This document shows positions 1-12,410 of a DNA stretch of 64,000 nucleotides, in pieces. The first letter of the stretch is position 1. Each line of letters begins with the position of its first letter. Origin of the DNA: Cucumis sativus. Taxonomy: Eukaryota > Streptophyta > Magnoliopsida > Cucurbitales > Cucurbitaceae. The stretch spans positions 9,424,001 through 9,488,000 of the forward strand of contig NC_026658.2 of the NCBI RefSeq assembly GCF_000004075.3. Direction: 5' to 3'. Below the pieces are notes generated by a model that made no database searches, had not been told where the DNA came from, and saw only the letters and a list, made by a program, of their open reading frames with translations. The position numbers and the translations under genes were made by a program.

Positions 1-625
1 GAAAGCATATAGTGCAACCCCTTTTTTTGTTTTTCTTTCTTTCAAGGAAAACATGAAGTGCAACTTTTGAGATCTTACTGGCAACAACCCAATACCAATG
101 CCAAAAAAGACCTATGTCTTTTTTTAAATTAATTTTTTTAAAAAAAAAATTGAGATCACCTGGATGAGTGTAAAACAAAACAGATTTCATGATGTTATTG
201 GACAAATCTCATCTGGCAGAATAAGTCCTTAACTAAAATTTTTAAAATGCTGAAGATGATGCGGTGGCGATGCAACCTGTAATTTTTATTTCCATACTTG
301 TAGCAACGTCAGGCTTTAGAAAGGCAGAATGAAAGAATGAATATAATCTTAATCCAGAAAAGGTACATACACTTTTCCATCAGCTCTATATCATATCTCT
401 TAGCAGAATGAAATCCATTCAGATTCCAAGTTTTAAAAACAAGTAATATTAGAAAAGGAAATGAAAAACTCAATATCCTATCATTTAAAGAGAATCTACA
501 CTTTGTAATGCAAACAAGTGGATCAATTTTAAAGGTAGCTGAACAAAGCTCAAACACATTTCCCCAAATCCAAAAATTTCTGTTTTTCCTAACAAAATAG
601 CAAAAGATGTCGATAGCAACTATAC
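1..625 (-). other. Intron of the RRP6-like gene, cut by the window edge
   Basis: After the donor at 625-624 no further exon encoding the expected continuation of the exonuclease domain is visible. The stretch is AT-rich with poly-T/poly-A runs. The small ORF on the minus strand (309-557) resembles nothing and lies inside this intron. Confidence 0.6.
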
Positions 626-3600
626 CTCTACCAGAGGAAGATCAGATTCTTCAGATTCACGAGGCATTGAGGCCAGTTTCATCCTCATCAAATCGTAAAT
701 ATACAACAAATAATGTGTATCTTCCCGTGCATATCTGTGATTAAAAGATATGAAGTTAAAGAAACGTTAGTAAGGATGTGATGAAAAATGTACAACCAAA
801 GAAAACTTCATGCAATATCACATGCTTTAAAGAATAGACTTGGGTACTTTGTTCAATACATCCATGACTTGTTGGACACTTACAGGGAAAATATAACACT
901 AATTACACCAAATACTCTTACAGAAATCTCCATATGAGAAAAATTGCACTGATCTTTTAACTTAAGCATCATTGCATAACAGCGGCCTATTTTCTCCTTA
1001 TCAAGTTTGTTTTAAATGTAGACCACATGCATAAAGACCTTACAACATTTATCTTATCTCACCAACTTCACATGGTCAAATCAAATGCATCCACGCAAAG
1101 ATTACTAAAGAAGAGAAATAATAATGCAATAGAATAACTGGCACCGTCCAGGAGAAAAATATATAAACAAAGGTGTAACTAATAGGAACAAAAGAAAAAC
1201 AGCATGACAAGAACCAACGACGTTTATACCTCACCATCTCCTCAGGGAGAGGTCTTAATCTCCAGTCTGCATTTTGGTACCTGTAACAAATTTTAACTGT
1301 TAAAGCTACAGAAAAAGACCCATTCAATTCCACACATAAAGTATCCAGATGCAGAGAGAGAAAGTTCCTACTCTTTATTGGCTGCAACACCACAAAAGTG
1401 ATGAAGGAGATACTCCAGACTATTTCTTTCCAGTTTTAATACTCTTGAAGCCTGAGGATAAAAAATGTATGAATAAAGTCAACAGTTATTCGTCCTCTTA
1501 AAGTTAAAACACAGAAAAATAAGGCCCTGCATTCTCAAAAGAAGTCCAAAGATAGATAATCCTTGAAAGAAAAATTAACCATAAATCAATCACTTATTTT
1601 CGGAAACAGAACCCAAGGGCCACCAGTTTTAAAAAATGGCCAGCGATGATGAATTTTGTTATAATCAGAAAATCAAAGTCGTTCTAGCTCCTATAATCAT
1701 TGGAAAACCTATTATCAAATGTCAGGATACCTTTGAAATTTTTTTTACGAGAAGTTGTATAATTTGTGAAGACAATGATAAAGGGCGATGATAAAAGAAC
1801 AAAAACATCCACTCACATAGTAATTTGAAGACACTAAAATACTAATGCAAGAACTAAAGCACAAGTGTAAATAAGGGAAGAACAAGTAGATACTGTAATC
1901 TGACCACCATTTTTTTTCCAGATAGAAAAACAAAACGATAGACAAAAGGACACGTGGGCAAAAACCTCTCGATTCCATAATTAAAAGTGGAAAAAAAGGA
2001 TAAAGGTCCCATCTTATTTACTATTTGTTTTGGATAAAACTATATACATCTGAGGGGACAAGTTAATGCAAGAATCTAGGAATGCAATTTCTTTTCTAAA
2101 CAGAAATAAATTTTCAATGATGCACCTATGAATGAGATTGTAACCTGCAGAACATTATCTTAATGTAGACCTAAGAGAATTTAACAAGAGGAACAGCCAT
2201 AAAAAGACAAAGGAAACAAATACTTGAATGGATCCAAGATAATGGCTTTAAAAACACGACCTGTCCAGTGTCAAATAAGTTGCATATATAAATCCCAAAA
2301 TCTCGTTGAAGCCATACAACGTCTCGATCTGCTCCATGCAGCACCTAGATGAGTATGAATATTATAATAAAACCCCACGCAAACTAAGCTTCAATGTATC
2401 TACAAAAAACACTTCATCTCCAACTTTCACCTTTTTCTTTGAAGGATCCTTGAAAACCTCTCTCAGATAGGGCCCCACATGAATTCTAAGCTTCAATGTA
2501 TCTACAACATAATCCTCAGTTCTTGTAGAAATTTGCATCAGACAGGTAAGTCCTTGAAAAGACCGATACTGATTATGTTCCAAATCAACCTAAGAGATCA
2601 ATACCGTGCATTAAATGACAGAACACAGAAATCAAAATTAGAAAGTAAATGCGAATATAGACTGCACATCAAAAGTGAGTGTTAGATATCTATGCATAAA
2701 ACCATACCATTAGAAATTAGTTTTACTAACTGTACTATGTCCCATTGCAAATTAAAGGCCAACTCTGATTTATTTCATAATATTGCAACTAGTCTTGAAT
2801 TCATATTTGTGCATTTGATTGATTCCTTGCCCAACTCAAATTAATAATGCAAACATGAAAGTTTGGGAAGAAAGCATTTGCTACCCCAAAATAATTTAAA
2901 ACACTGTCTAAATACAGTCAATTCTAAGTAATTCTTCATTTTTTTTAATAGAAATAACTACTTTCATTAAGAAAAAATGAAATAATACAAAGGCATACAA
3001 ATGGAACCATGTAGGATATTGCCTAGAGCATAATAATAGAAAGTCTTCAAAACCAAAGTCCAAAGAGAAACATGGAACCACGATAAGGATCATACCTCAC
3101 CTATCCTATCCATACCTCAAAACGATCTATTGTCTCCCCCGGCACAAACATCCACAAATAGAAAAACGGCCTTTCTCTAAAATTGTATGAGAAAGACCTT
3201 CTATAAAATTAAATTACTAACAATTCCTTTTAATCATACAAGCTTACTAATTATGAGTCTATGACACAAAATTAAACTAATAACAATTCCGTACCGCAAA
3301 TTCGTTCACCCCTCGCAGTTTAGCTGCCAGTTCCTTCAAATCATTGACTTCCTCTATGAATTTGAAAGGAGTACAATCCAAAGATGGTGGATAGATAGGT
3401 TGAAAATCTTCACTAATCTTATCAACAAAGTCCAATACAGAAAGCTTCTCCTGCACAAACAAGTAAAATGAAGTAAGCAACAGCTCTCAGCTTCCACAAA
3501 ACAATATGTGCTCATGAAAAATAGATACACACTATACATTTGCTAATCCCATTGAAATTCAATCGCTATCCCAGCTAAACCACAGAGCAAGTTTACAGAA

Positions 3601-4428
3601 GACAAGCCAAGAACTTCTGGCCAATAAAATTTGGTCCTTTTTTGGGAGCCATTAAATTTCCAAAATAAGCTAACTAGCCAAGCACGATATCCTTCCTCCC
3701 TTGTAATCAAAGAAAATGAAAAACTAACACTTAAAACCATAACAGCCAAAGGAGGTTAAACTAACCAGTGGATGTACAAACCGGATGCCATCTTCACTCC
3801 TTTGCAACCAGACATGCTCGAAAGGCTGGTTAGAATTATTAACCAAAATATTAAACTCGTCCTGTGGTCTACGGATAGTTGGTATATGAAATGGCACTTT
3901 CGGCTTCACCCCTAAAGTTTTCCTATCCTTGGTAGCAACCTTCACACTCGACTCAAAACTCGAATCATGCATCTCATCTTCATGAGTCGGAGTTTTCTTC
4001 TTCTTCCCACACACCAACTGAAACCCATCATCAGGGTCTGCGGTCAAAGCCAGTGCCCTCCCACTCTCCTCCTCCTCCTCCTTCCGAATCTTCTGAAACT
4101 CATCCAGCGACACATCGAACCGTTCAAAAATCTCATCATTAACATTAACCAACCAATCATACGCGTCGTCGGTATCCTCAGGGAACGCCATTTCCTTACC
4201 CCAAACTTCGGCGGAAGAGCCAATGGTTTCAAGCATCGATTGAGATTGGCGCTCGATGGTCCGTATTGGGATTTTGAATTCGTCAAAGTTGTAATAAAAG
4301 TGAAAGTCCTTTTCGGCGGGAATGGCCCGAGAAGAGGCGGCGAGCTTGGAGAGAGACGAACCAAGAGAACCAGTGGTTAGGGATTGGAGAGTCTGAGCCT
4401 TCTGAGAATCAGACTGATCGACGTCCAT
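626..4428 (-). CDS. RRP6L2: RRP6-like 3'-5' exoribonuclease (nuclear exosome), 5' part
   Basis: Exons (minus): 4428-3766, 3450-3295, 2589-2431, 2344-2261, 1451-1372, 1280-1230, 734-626; the joins give 434 codons in frame and the gene continues past the left edge. Nuclear exosome catalytic subunit (EXOSC10/Rrp6 family) that trims and degrades structured RNA and rRNA precursors. The first ~220 residues are the N-terminal (PMC2NT-like) region, with KKKKTP basic stretch. The DEDDy exonuclease domain follows: [11 protein letters not shown] supplies D275 and E277, HGADRD supplies D332, and YAREDTHY supplies Y399 and D403, so all acidic residues are present. The HRDC domain and tail must lie outside the window. 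All introns seen are GT-AG. L2 rather than L1 is chosen on general resemblance; the family assignment is firm, the paralogue less so. Confidence 0.9.
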
Positions 4429-4493
4429 ATTGTTGCAAGCTCAGAGATGGCTCGCCGGAGATGAGAGGGATTCCCCGTTGAGGTTATCGACGG

Positions 4494-4501
4494 TTAGGGT
4501 T
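4494..4501 (-). promoter_or_regulatory. Telo-box (AACCCTAA) upstream of the RRP6-like start
   Basis: On the minus strand the octamer AACCCTAA lies 66 bases upstream of the ATG, in the presumed 5' UTR or core promoter. Telo-boxes are known to be enriched in plant genes for translation and ribosome biogenesis, which fits an rRNA-processing enzyme. A purine-rich run (GAGAAGA repeats, 4555-4600 on the plus strand) lies just upstream and reads as a pyrimidine patch in the gene's direction. Confidence 0.45.
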
Positions 4502-4679
4502 CCGGAGAAGAGTTGTAGAGAAGAACTTCGTTTCGGCTTCGCATATACTTCACTGTGAGAGAAGAGAGAAGAGAAAAGAGAAGAGAAATGAGAATAGAAG
4601 TGAGAGAAAATATTAGGGTAGAGAGAGAAGGGTATGTCACGTGAGAGGGCGAATGTGCACGTAACCTTCATCTTCCACA

Positions 4680-5500
4680 GATTATGTTATGTTATCAATA
4701 AATTAGGTTAAATCACAATTTTTTAATTTTCTTCAAACAAAAAAATATATTTTTAATAACTAGTCACAACAAATATATATATATATATATGTATATATAT
4801 AGTCTTCAAAATAACAAAATTATTTAATAGTTGGTTCTAATTTCAAAATAGAATTTTGCATTATTTACGTAGATGAGAGGAAACCTTTTTCGTCTCATGT
4901 TTGTAAGAAAAAATCTTCCTCATTTTACTTGTTTTATACTTCGCTTGTCCCTCTTTCTTAATCTCCTTCTTTTAGGTTTTCTTTTCTTTACTCAAATGAA
5001 ACCTAAAAGAAGAAAATTTATTAAATAATATAAATAAATTGTTTAAAATGTAAAAAAATAAAAAAAAATTGTATTTATATTTGGATGGAAGGATCTAAAA
5101 TTTAAATTCAAATTGTTATTAACATTATTTAATAAATTGTTTAAAACATTAAAAAAAAATGTGAAAATCTTGTATTTATGTTTAACATTATCTTAGGGGA
5201 GGATCTAAAATTTAAATTTACATTGTTATTAAAACTATATTATGTATTTAATGAATTGTTTAAAATATAAAAAATGTGAAATTCTTGTATTTATATTTGA
5301 CATTATTTTAGATGATTTCTTTAAAGGCTACATGAATGTGTTTTCGTAGCGCCACCTATGATTGTTAGGGAATTCCGAGGATGAAAGAGACCATTAGTAG
5401 AGATTCGAGAATCTGAGCCTAGGTGATGATATGGATGAGGGATTGTAATATGGCTTCGGGCCTAGCTTAACCCATGGTGGGTGGCTCTATGTGCACATAG
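4680..5500. other. Intergenic spacer, AT-rich, no gene seen
   Basis: Contains a short AT microsatellite (about 4774-4800) and two diverged copies of a motif with GGATCTAAAATTTAAATT (5090-5115 and 5200-5220) followed by similar TATTAA text, so a small internal duplication. No coding potential recognised. Confidence 0.5.
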
Positions 5501-5509
5501 AAGTAGATA

Positions 5510-5990
5510 TGAAGATTGTTATTGTGGGAGGTGCTAAGTATACGTGAGCTTAGTTTGGTTGTGTGTTCCCTTGTAGATATAGATAACGTGTGAGCCATTC
5601 TCAGTCGTGTATTTAGTATGTAATCATGATTGGATTGGATGGGGATTGGACCTAATGTTTCCTTGTGGATATGAATCACATGTGAGTTATTCTGTGCCGT
5701 GTATTTAGTATGCTATCATGGTTGGATTGAATGGAGACTGTTACTATGTCATATACTAAATATGTGTGAGCTCGGTCTGGTCGCGTGTTTTCTTGTGAAT
5801 ACATATCACATGTGACTTGTTCCCGGTTGTGTATTTAGTATTCTACCATGATTGGATTAGATGGAGGTTGTTATTGTGGCAGATACTAAATATGTGTAAG
5901 CTTAGTTTGGCCACATGATTTCTTGATCATGTGCGAACTATTATTGACCATATATTTAGACACTTTTGCTATGGTTGGATTTGGCACGAA
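5510..5990. repeat. Degenerate minisatellite, units of about 115-130 bp
   Basis: Three to four diverged units share the anchors GTGTATTTAGTAT (about 5608, 5698, 5828), TGAGCTTAGTTTGG-like (about 5547, 5768, 5898) and ATGATTGGATTGGATGG-like (about 5626, 5719, 5849). One unit is shortened. No open frame runs through it. Confidence 0.65.
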
Positions 5991-6289
5991 TTTATTAAAA
6001 AAATTTGTTTAACAATGTAACAATTGGACTGTGACAATTGAAATGCTGCCCCATTGATTGAGGGACAGGGACAAAGGTTAGAAATAAGGCCAAAAAAAAA
6101 AGCTATCTCAGGTAATGTCTTCGTAAGAGGAAGTAAATTACATTGTTTTTAAAATGTATAAATTATATGAAATTTATATGAAATATGTATTTTTTTTAAA
6201 AAAAAATACATTGGGGTCATATGTCTCCCCGTATCCCACCTTAAATGTCATATATTTTAAAAACATTTATTATTATAAATCACTCGCTC

Positions 6290-6545
6290 TACATCGCAAA
6301 TGTCTTAAAGACACTTACTCATCTCAAACTTGTCAAATTATCTATTGTTTAACAAATATTTTAAAGACACTCACTCATCTCAAACTATTAAAGATGCTCA
6401 CTCATCTCAAGCTTATCAAATTATCTAAAACTCTTTAAGATGCTCACTCATCTCAAGCTTGTGAAATTATGTACGGATTAACATAACAATGATATGTTTT
6501 AAAAACACTCACCCATCTCAAATTATCTACCGATTAAATACTTAC
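6290..6545. repeat. Short tandem repeat with CACTCATCTCAA core
   Basis: At least five units carry CTCATCTCAAACTT or CTCATCTCAAGCTT, most followed by a TCAAATTATC-like tail (near 6318, 6376, 6403, 6446 and 6510). Spacing ranges from about 27 to 65 bases. The ORF that crosses it is only a by-product of the repetition. Confidence 0.6.
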
Positions 6546-6559
6546 TAACTCATCTCTCA

Positions 6560-7664
6560 TCTCTAGACGTACACATAAGTGTGAGTTCTCCAAACAAATG
6601 AAAGAATGTAATCTGAAGAGATTTTCTCTTTTCATAATTTGTTTTAATTTTTAATTTTTAAAATAATTTTTAAAAAAATTATTAATTTTAGCGTGTTAAC
6701 GTTCCAGATATATGCATGAGTCATTTATGAAGCTTTGTTTGACAATGGATCTCTCTTCTGAACAAAAGAACAAAAATGTATTCACGAACGATCAATTGAC
6801 ATTTTTATATACTAAAAATAAATATAATATAATACGTAGATTGAATTCCCCTTAAAACAATTGGAAGAAGAAAGAAAATACCTGTATGCTAGTTTTACTG
6901 CCATACATATGATACTAGAGTCCTATATATATAAAGGAAATATACATTTTGTTATTCTTCTATTGTAGGAAAGGAAAAAGGTGATGTTTCTTTTATTGCA
7001 GGAAGAAAAAGATAAAAGAGTTCATGGTGGGCAAACGTGAGAGTCTAGTTAGAGGGGTCAATTATTATTATAACCAAGGTAACAATTATAAGGATAATGA
7101 AACTATTTATAATAGAATATACGATATTTTCAAATACAGCTCTCTCTATGTCACTTTTATCATTTTTTTACAACCAACCACTAAATAAAGTTTGTCAGAT
7201 TGATCTTTATTAAAATGATAATCCAAAGAATCCCCAAATTATTTATAGGAGTGAATTGAAAAGTAATAGATGAATGGACAATTAACAATCTAATATTCTT
7301 ACAGAATTTCGTTTCACACTAATTCCACACAGTGATGAAGCATGTACAGTTGAAATTCAAGTATGTCAAAATGAAATCTATTATTACTCATATCATGCAA
7401 CATTGAACAAGAAAAAGGGTTTAGGGTTTCACACCAAAAACAAGAAGCCCCCAAAATACTGTGTGTAGTATTTTTTTTCAATACTCCTAAAAACCAAATC
7501 CCACTGTCACATTATTCTCCGGGGGGAAACACTTTGTCCGTATATACACAAAAACAGATGAGATTACGAATTTTAGAACTTCGAGGAGGAAGGAAGAAGC
7601 ATAGCCAAGCTATAAGAAAGCATGCAAATTAAAGGAGAGGGTGTGAATGGGAGGGTTACCCATA
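6560..7664. other. Intergenic spacer and 3' flank of the DUF639 gene
   Basis: AT-rich with no recognisable coding region. The part nearest 7664 is the likely 3' UTR of the minus-strand DUF639 gene. Nothing else supported. Confidence 0.45.
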
Positions 7665-10600
7665 TTAATTGGAAGGGCTGTTGTTCTCAGGAAGTTTGTC
7701 GACAACACGGACGCGGATGACAGGGATGGAGCCCCACCATTCTTTGAGCCGTCTGTCTCCGCCGCTGTTGATATCTCCAGTGTTCTTCTGTAGTTTTGAG
7801 GTCGTGAAAAAGCCGTATAATATCAATCCCATTATTATGTACTTTGTTGGAACTAATGCCAGTGTTATTGCTAAGACACTCAATACTGCCATTGTCATGT
7901 CTGCGTGCTGCAACCAAACAAAGAAAGTAGGGGTATTGTTAATTTCAATTCAAAACGAACAGCTCCTCTATTTGAAATGAACTTAAATAGGTTTCTTCAA
8001 AATGGAGTGTAGTGGTGATCAACGGTGCAGAAACAGACACATCTATATGTTTTCTTTTGGTTTTTGTCAACGCAAATTGTGAAACCGGCCCTATCATTCA
8101 ACTGGTACAATATAGTTATAATTACAACCTCTAACTCACATGGCAAAAATTGAACTCTCAAACTTATCGCAATTTTCAACGATTATATATGCTTGTTATC
8201 ATTTAAAAATCTAATTTATACCACTATTGTAAATTTGAGTGTTCAATTTTAACAATCGTACAAGTACTTTTGAAGGTTTAATTTTTACGGTGGGGTGGTA
8301 ATTGAAAGCCATAAATTGTTGTTGTTGCAAATTTTTCTTGTTTTTTCTAGTTTGACACGAGGAATTGAACATTCAAACGAGAACTTTTGGAAATAGTAAA
8401 GATGTGCCTTTGACTAATTGACCACACAAGTTTTGGTAAAAGGTTAAGTGTAAATGTCCAACCCAGTTGAGTTATGCTCTATGAAAAGTATCCGGTTAGG
8501 AGTAGCTAACATAAAATAAAACTACATTTCAGCGTAAAAATGTAAAATAACCAGTTTTCTAAAATTGGTTCAAAGAGACTTTTCATCAGGCAATTTCAAT
8601 TTACCTAATAGCATTTCCTAGAACCATTTAACTATAATTTTGGCCTTCCAAAACCATATCCGCGAGAAACCAAATTCACTAAAATCATTAAAGAGTCAAA
8701 AGAAAAATCTATACTAAAATCACTAAAGACGAGGAAACCTAATATTTATTTCTTTCATCCAAATGGACATAGCATACCTAGCACAAACTATTACTACCAA
8801 CTTCAAGATAGAGGTTCAGTTCCCCCACCCAACATATTTGTGGGTATCCGTCCATGTAAAGGGAAATCTTCAATTCAAATATACTTCCCACCAACTTCTA
8901 TCAGTCTATATGCCCATCTACCTGTCTTATCATTATTGATCTAAAATCTAAACTGGCCAATTTAAGACTCAATCTCAAGAGAGATGACAGTACACATTGT
9001 CAAAAAAAATTACATAAGAAAAGTGAACATACCTTGCGAGTTTTGGATATAAAAATGGACCAAATCTTCAACACTGCAATGTTTGCAGACTGCACAATCT
9101 CATGCACATTTTGCAAACTCTGTTGGGCAGCCACTATGCTCTCCATCATAGTCTGGTCAGAGGCAGTGCAGACCACAATCTCATCGCACTTTTCCTGAAT
9201 CTTTTCCATTCTCGCTTGAAGCATTGCCATGACCACCCAAGATAAGAAGGCTGCCACAGCCTTGCCAAACCACTCCCTACATCCACAAAGAACATTAGTT
9301 GCCAAACTTGATCTTGATCCAAGAAAAAATTGAAGAATACAATTATTGAAACGTATGATTAGGATATTTTGTGCACACAAAAAGCCCAGACAGAACATAC
9401 TTGTATGTAATTATCAAAGATACAGCAAGCACAATAACAGTTGCCACTGGTCGTTCCCATTCAATAACTTCTTTGAGCCAAGATAACCTGCTCTTGAGTG
9501 GCTTTAGCAGCTCCTGTATCATATTATCAAGTTGTGATTTTAATATAAGTCGAAAGAGAATAAATTTTAAAAATATTTGATTAGATTAAGATGCTTGCCA
9601 AGAAGATGAATGCACTTTCTCCGATTCCTTCCTCTTTCAGTCCTACAGCAGTAGCCTTGGCAACTGCAACTTTCTTCTCTTCTTCTCTCGCCTGATTAAT
9701 GGCATTCTCTAAGGAAGACTGGGATTCACCAAGTTCAGTACTTGTACGATGAACTTTCTTTGTTACATCTACACTAGAGTCAGATAATTGTGACATGTTC
9801 AAATATCTCAGGGTTGAAGTCGCACTACATGGGACTCCACTATTCAGCAACTTCAGATTCTCAGCAAGTTCTTCTAGCACATAGTCCCCCTTTGGTAACT
9901 CATCGCACAAGGAAAAGATTAAGAACTTTGTAGGAATTGGTGGAGATATTCTAAGCAGTTCTCTGGCTGCATGAAGCCTTATAATCCCTAATATTGTTCT
10001 TGAATGCATCTCCCATGCTTGTGCTGGACTTTCCACATTAAATTTCTGCAAAAAGCGATGCAAGAGTATGACCTCCTTTATTAATGCTAGCCAATGATCA
10101 CGTCTTGTGGAACTTGTCATCTCTGGAAACTCCAACACAACTTCCTCTAATCTATAAAAATGTAAAAATATTTGGATTAGTTATAGATTTTTTTTTCTTT
10201 TACACTAAGCGCAATCATTGCCCAAAAAATATACAAAAATTAATTAATTAATTAAAATCTCACATTGCAGGGGATTCGTAGACTATTGCCTTGTCAAAAA
10301 GTGGTGCACCCCAAGGTCCTGTGGAAGCTGGTTTCACACTGTGCATGGTGTCCTTTGAGAGTTCTATCTCAATTGCATTTTCATATGTTATCACTCCCGA
10401 AGCCTCAAAATAGAGGCTGTAATTAGTTAATGTAAGCCTTCCTGAGACAGAAAAATGACCTTCGTGGCTCAGGCATGTTCTCCATGACAGACCAATCAAA
10501 TGGGAGAGGAAACAATGATAATCAACTAAATCTAACCAGGCCAACTTGTTGATCCAATGTGGCGAACTACCCTTTGGGAGCTAGCAGTGCCCTCCACATG

Positions 10601-12410
10601 CAATATGAACTCATCATCACGCAGTTCTACACCCTTTGGTGTGGCCTGTTTCTGCAGATACTTCATGCATCTGCAGATGATAAATTGAACAACAGCCAAA
10701 AAGAATAAGAAAAGAAGTTAGAAAACGATTTAGAAGTTATGTGATAAAATGTAAAATATTTTAACCATCTTTAACTCTATAACAGAGGTTCCCTTCCCCC
10801 TACCAGGTTTGGGGAGTTGAGCAATGATAACGAATCTATGATAACTTATAAAAAGCATCTGCCCAAAAAGAAACGCAAATTATGTAATCTCTCTAGAACT
10901 ACTTTGAAGTTCTTTTACGTGTTTTTCAAAACTTCAAAATTCAAAGTCATGAAAAATGGCTTCAGTTAGAGGAACTGAAATAGGCCTCATATATAGGCAA
11001 GGAGAGAAGAATTATTGTACTTCTATGACACACAGTCTGAGTAAAGTAGAGCAAACTAACAAAAGCATAACTGTCAAATAAACAGAAAGAGCAGGTGCCC
11101 GTTGGTGTGCTATCTTCACATATGGTTCAGAGCTTCAATTAATAACAACTATAGGGATAATGTTTACATAATCCATAGCATAAGAATCCACAGTACCGAA
11201 GAAAATTGTAATTTAGAATGAGTTATAGCAATTACTTGTCAATTTCCTTGAGAAATTTATCATATGCCGGGAAATGAAGCCGGTGTCCAGTTGGAGCTGT
11301 TAGAGTTTCGAATGTGAATCTTGCATTGACAAGATCCGAAACTAATGGAACTAAAGACCCTAACCACACATATGCATCTTCTCCAACATCTGGATCGTCG
11401 TTAACCTGCCAAGATGACACCAAAATTAGGTGTCCAAACGAGAGAGAGAGAAAACAGGTAGGAAATGGACCCACCAATGATCAATCAATCGTTCAATCAC
11501 ACACACAGACACACGATATTCTTACCAACAAAGGCATAATGTCCGAATAGAAAAGAGGAATCTCATCCTGCTCCGGAGGCACATTGGCTGCTACGACTTT
11601 CTTCTTCTCTTCTTTCCCCTTCGCCACACACTCCTGTTACATTAACAACAGAGAAATGTAAAAGTTATACACGAACAAACTCGATAATAATACCGATGCA
11701 TAAGGCAGAGATTCAGCATGAAAAAATCAACTGGAAAGAAACGTAAAAAAGATTTCGAATATTACATTGTAACACCATAATTCAAGTTTTGGAGGACACA
11801 ATACAAAAGAACAATCACCGAATTAACTAACCAAATTTCGGAAGATTGTAAGCATAAATACAGTGGTATAAATCTTCAAACTAGATCGATGAAACCGATA
11901 TATTATAGGAGCCTCATAGAGAAGAAGAGAAGTACGTGTGTATACGTACCTGACGAGTCTGTTCATCTTGAGAAGAAGGCGTCTCCCAAGCAAGCATCAT
12001 ATCAAAGCTGAAACGGGTAAACGATCCATTACCAATACCTTCCTCCAAGTTCCGACACATATTTGCCAAAGCCTTAGCGCTACAAAACTCCACGAACTTC
12101 CTCGAATAGGTTCCGGTCTCAGGTTTCCAGGAAATCTCAAACTCCTCCACCAATCCTTCCACCGAACTGCCGACTTTCCTGCACAAGTACACTCCAAAAA
12201 TCGTTAAACAAACACAACAGTTCTGTGCAAACCAGAGAACAAGAAGAATGACATTACGAAGTTGCTTCGATTTGGAATGAAGGAAGAAGAAGAGAAGGAG
12301 TTATCTTACAGAGCACAGCGTTGGACGACGTCATTGGCGATGGAGGAGAGGTGTTTCCGAGAGGTGGTCGCCATTGTTGTTGCGGTGATTTCGATTTGCT
12401 GCTGAACCAT
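7665..12410 (-). CDS. DUF639 family membrane protein, complete (690 aa)
   Basis: Ten exons (minus): 12410-12310, 12178-11950, 11633-11526, 11405-11236, 10670-10537, 10441-10264, 10151-9599, 9513-9401, 9276-9033, 7907-7665; 691 codons with the TGA, close to the usual length of plant DUF639 proteins. The middle has a GRAM-like stretch (GRLTLTNYSLYFEASG). A hydrophobic segment near VATVIVLAVSLIITY, another at WFGKAVAAFLSWVVMAML, and a C-terminal pair (MAVLSVLAITLALVPTKYI, MGLILYGFF) predict an integral membrane protein. The molecular function of the family is not known to me. The first ATG is at 12410; a second in-frame ATG at 12374 is also plausible. Intron 7 requires a GC donor (9598-9597). 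The last intron is long (7908-9032) and contains no recognised element. Confidence 0.9.
9597..9598 (-). other. GC-AG intron donor in the DUF639 gene
   Basis: Exon 7 ends ..TTCTTG followed by GCAAGC. No GT in reach keeps the frame into the next exon (acceptor ..ATACAG at 9520-9514, then GAGCTG). GCAAG is the typical strong form of the minor GC donor class. Confidence 0.75.

Noticed and set aside
3967-4380. 137-codon plus-strand ORF opposite the RRP6-like first exon
   Set aside because: Shadow of exon 1 on the other strand; low-complexity leucine run comes from antisense of acidic codons.
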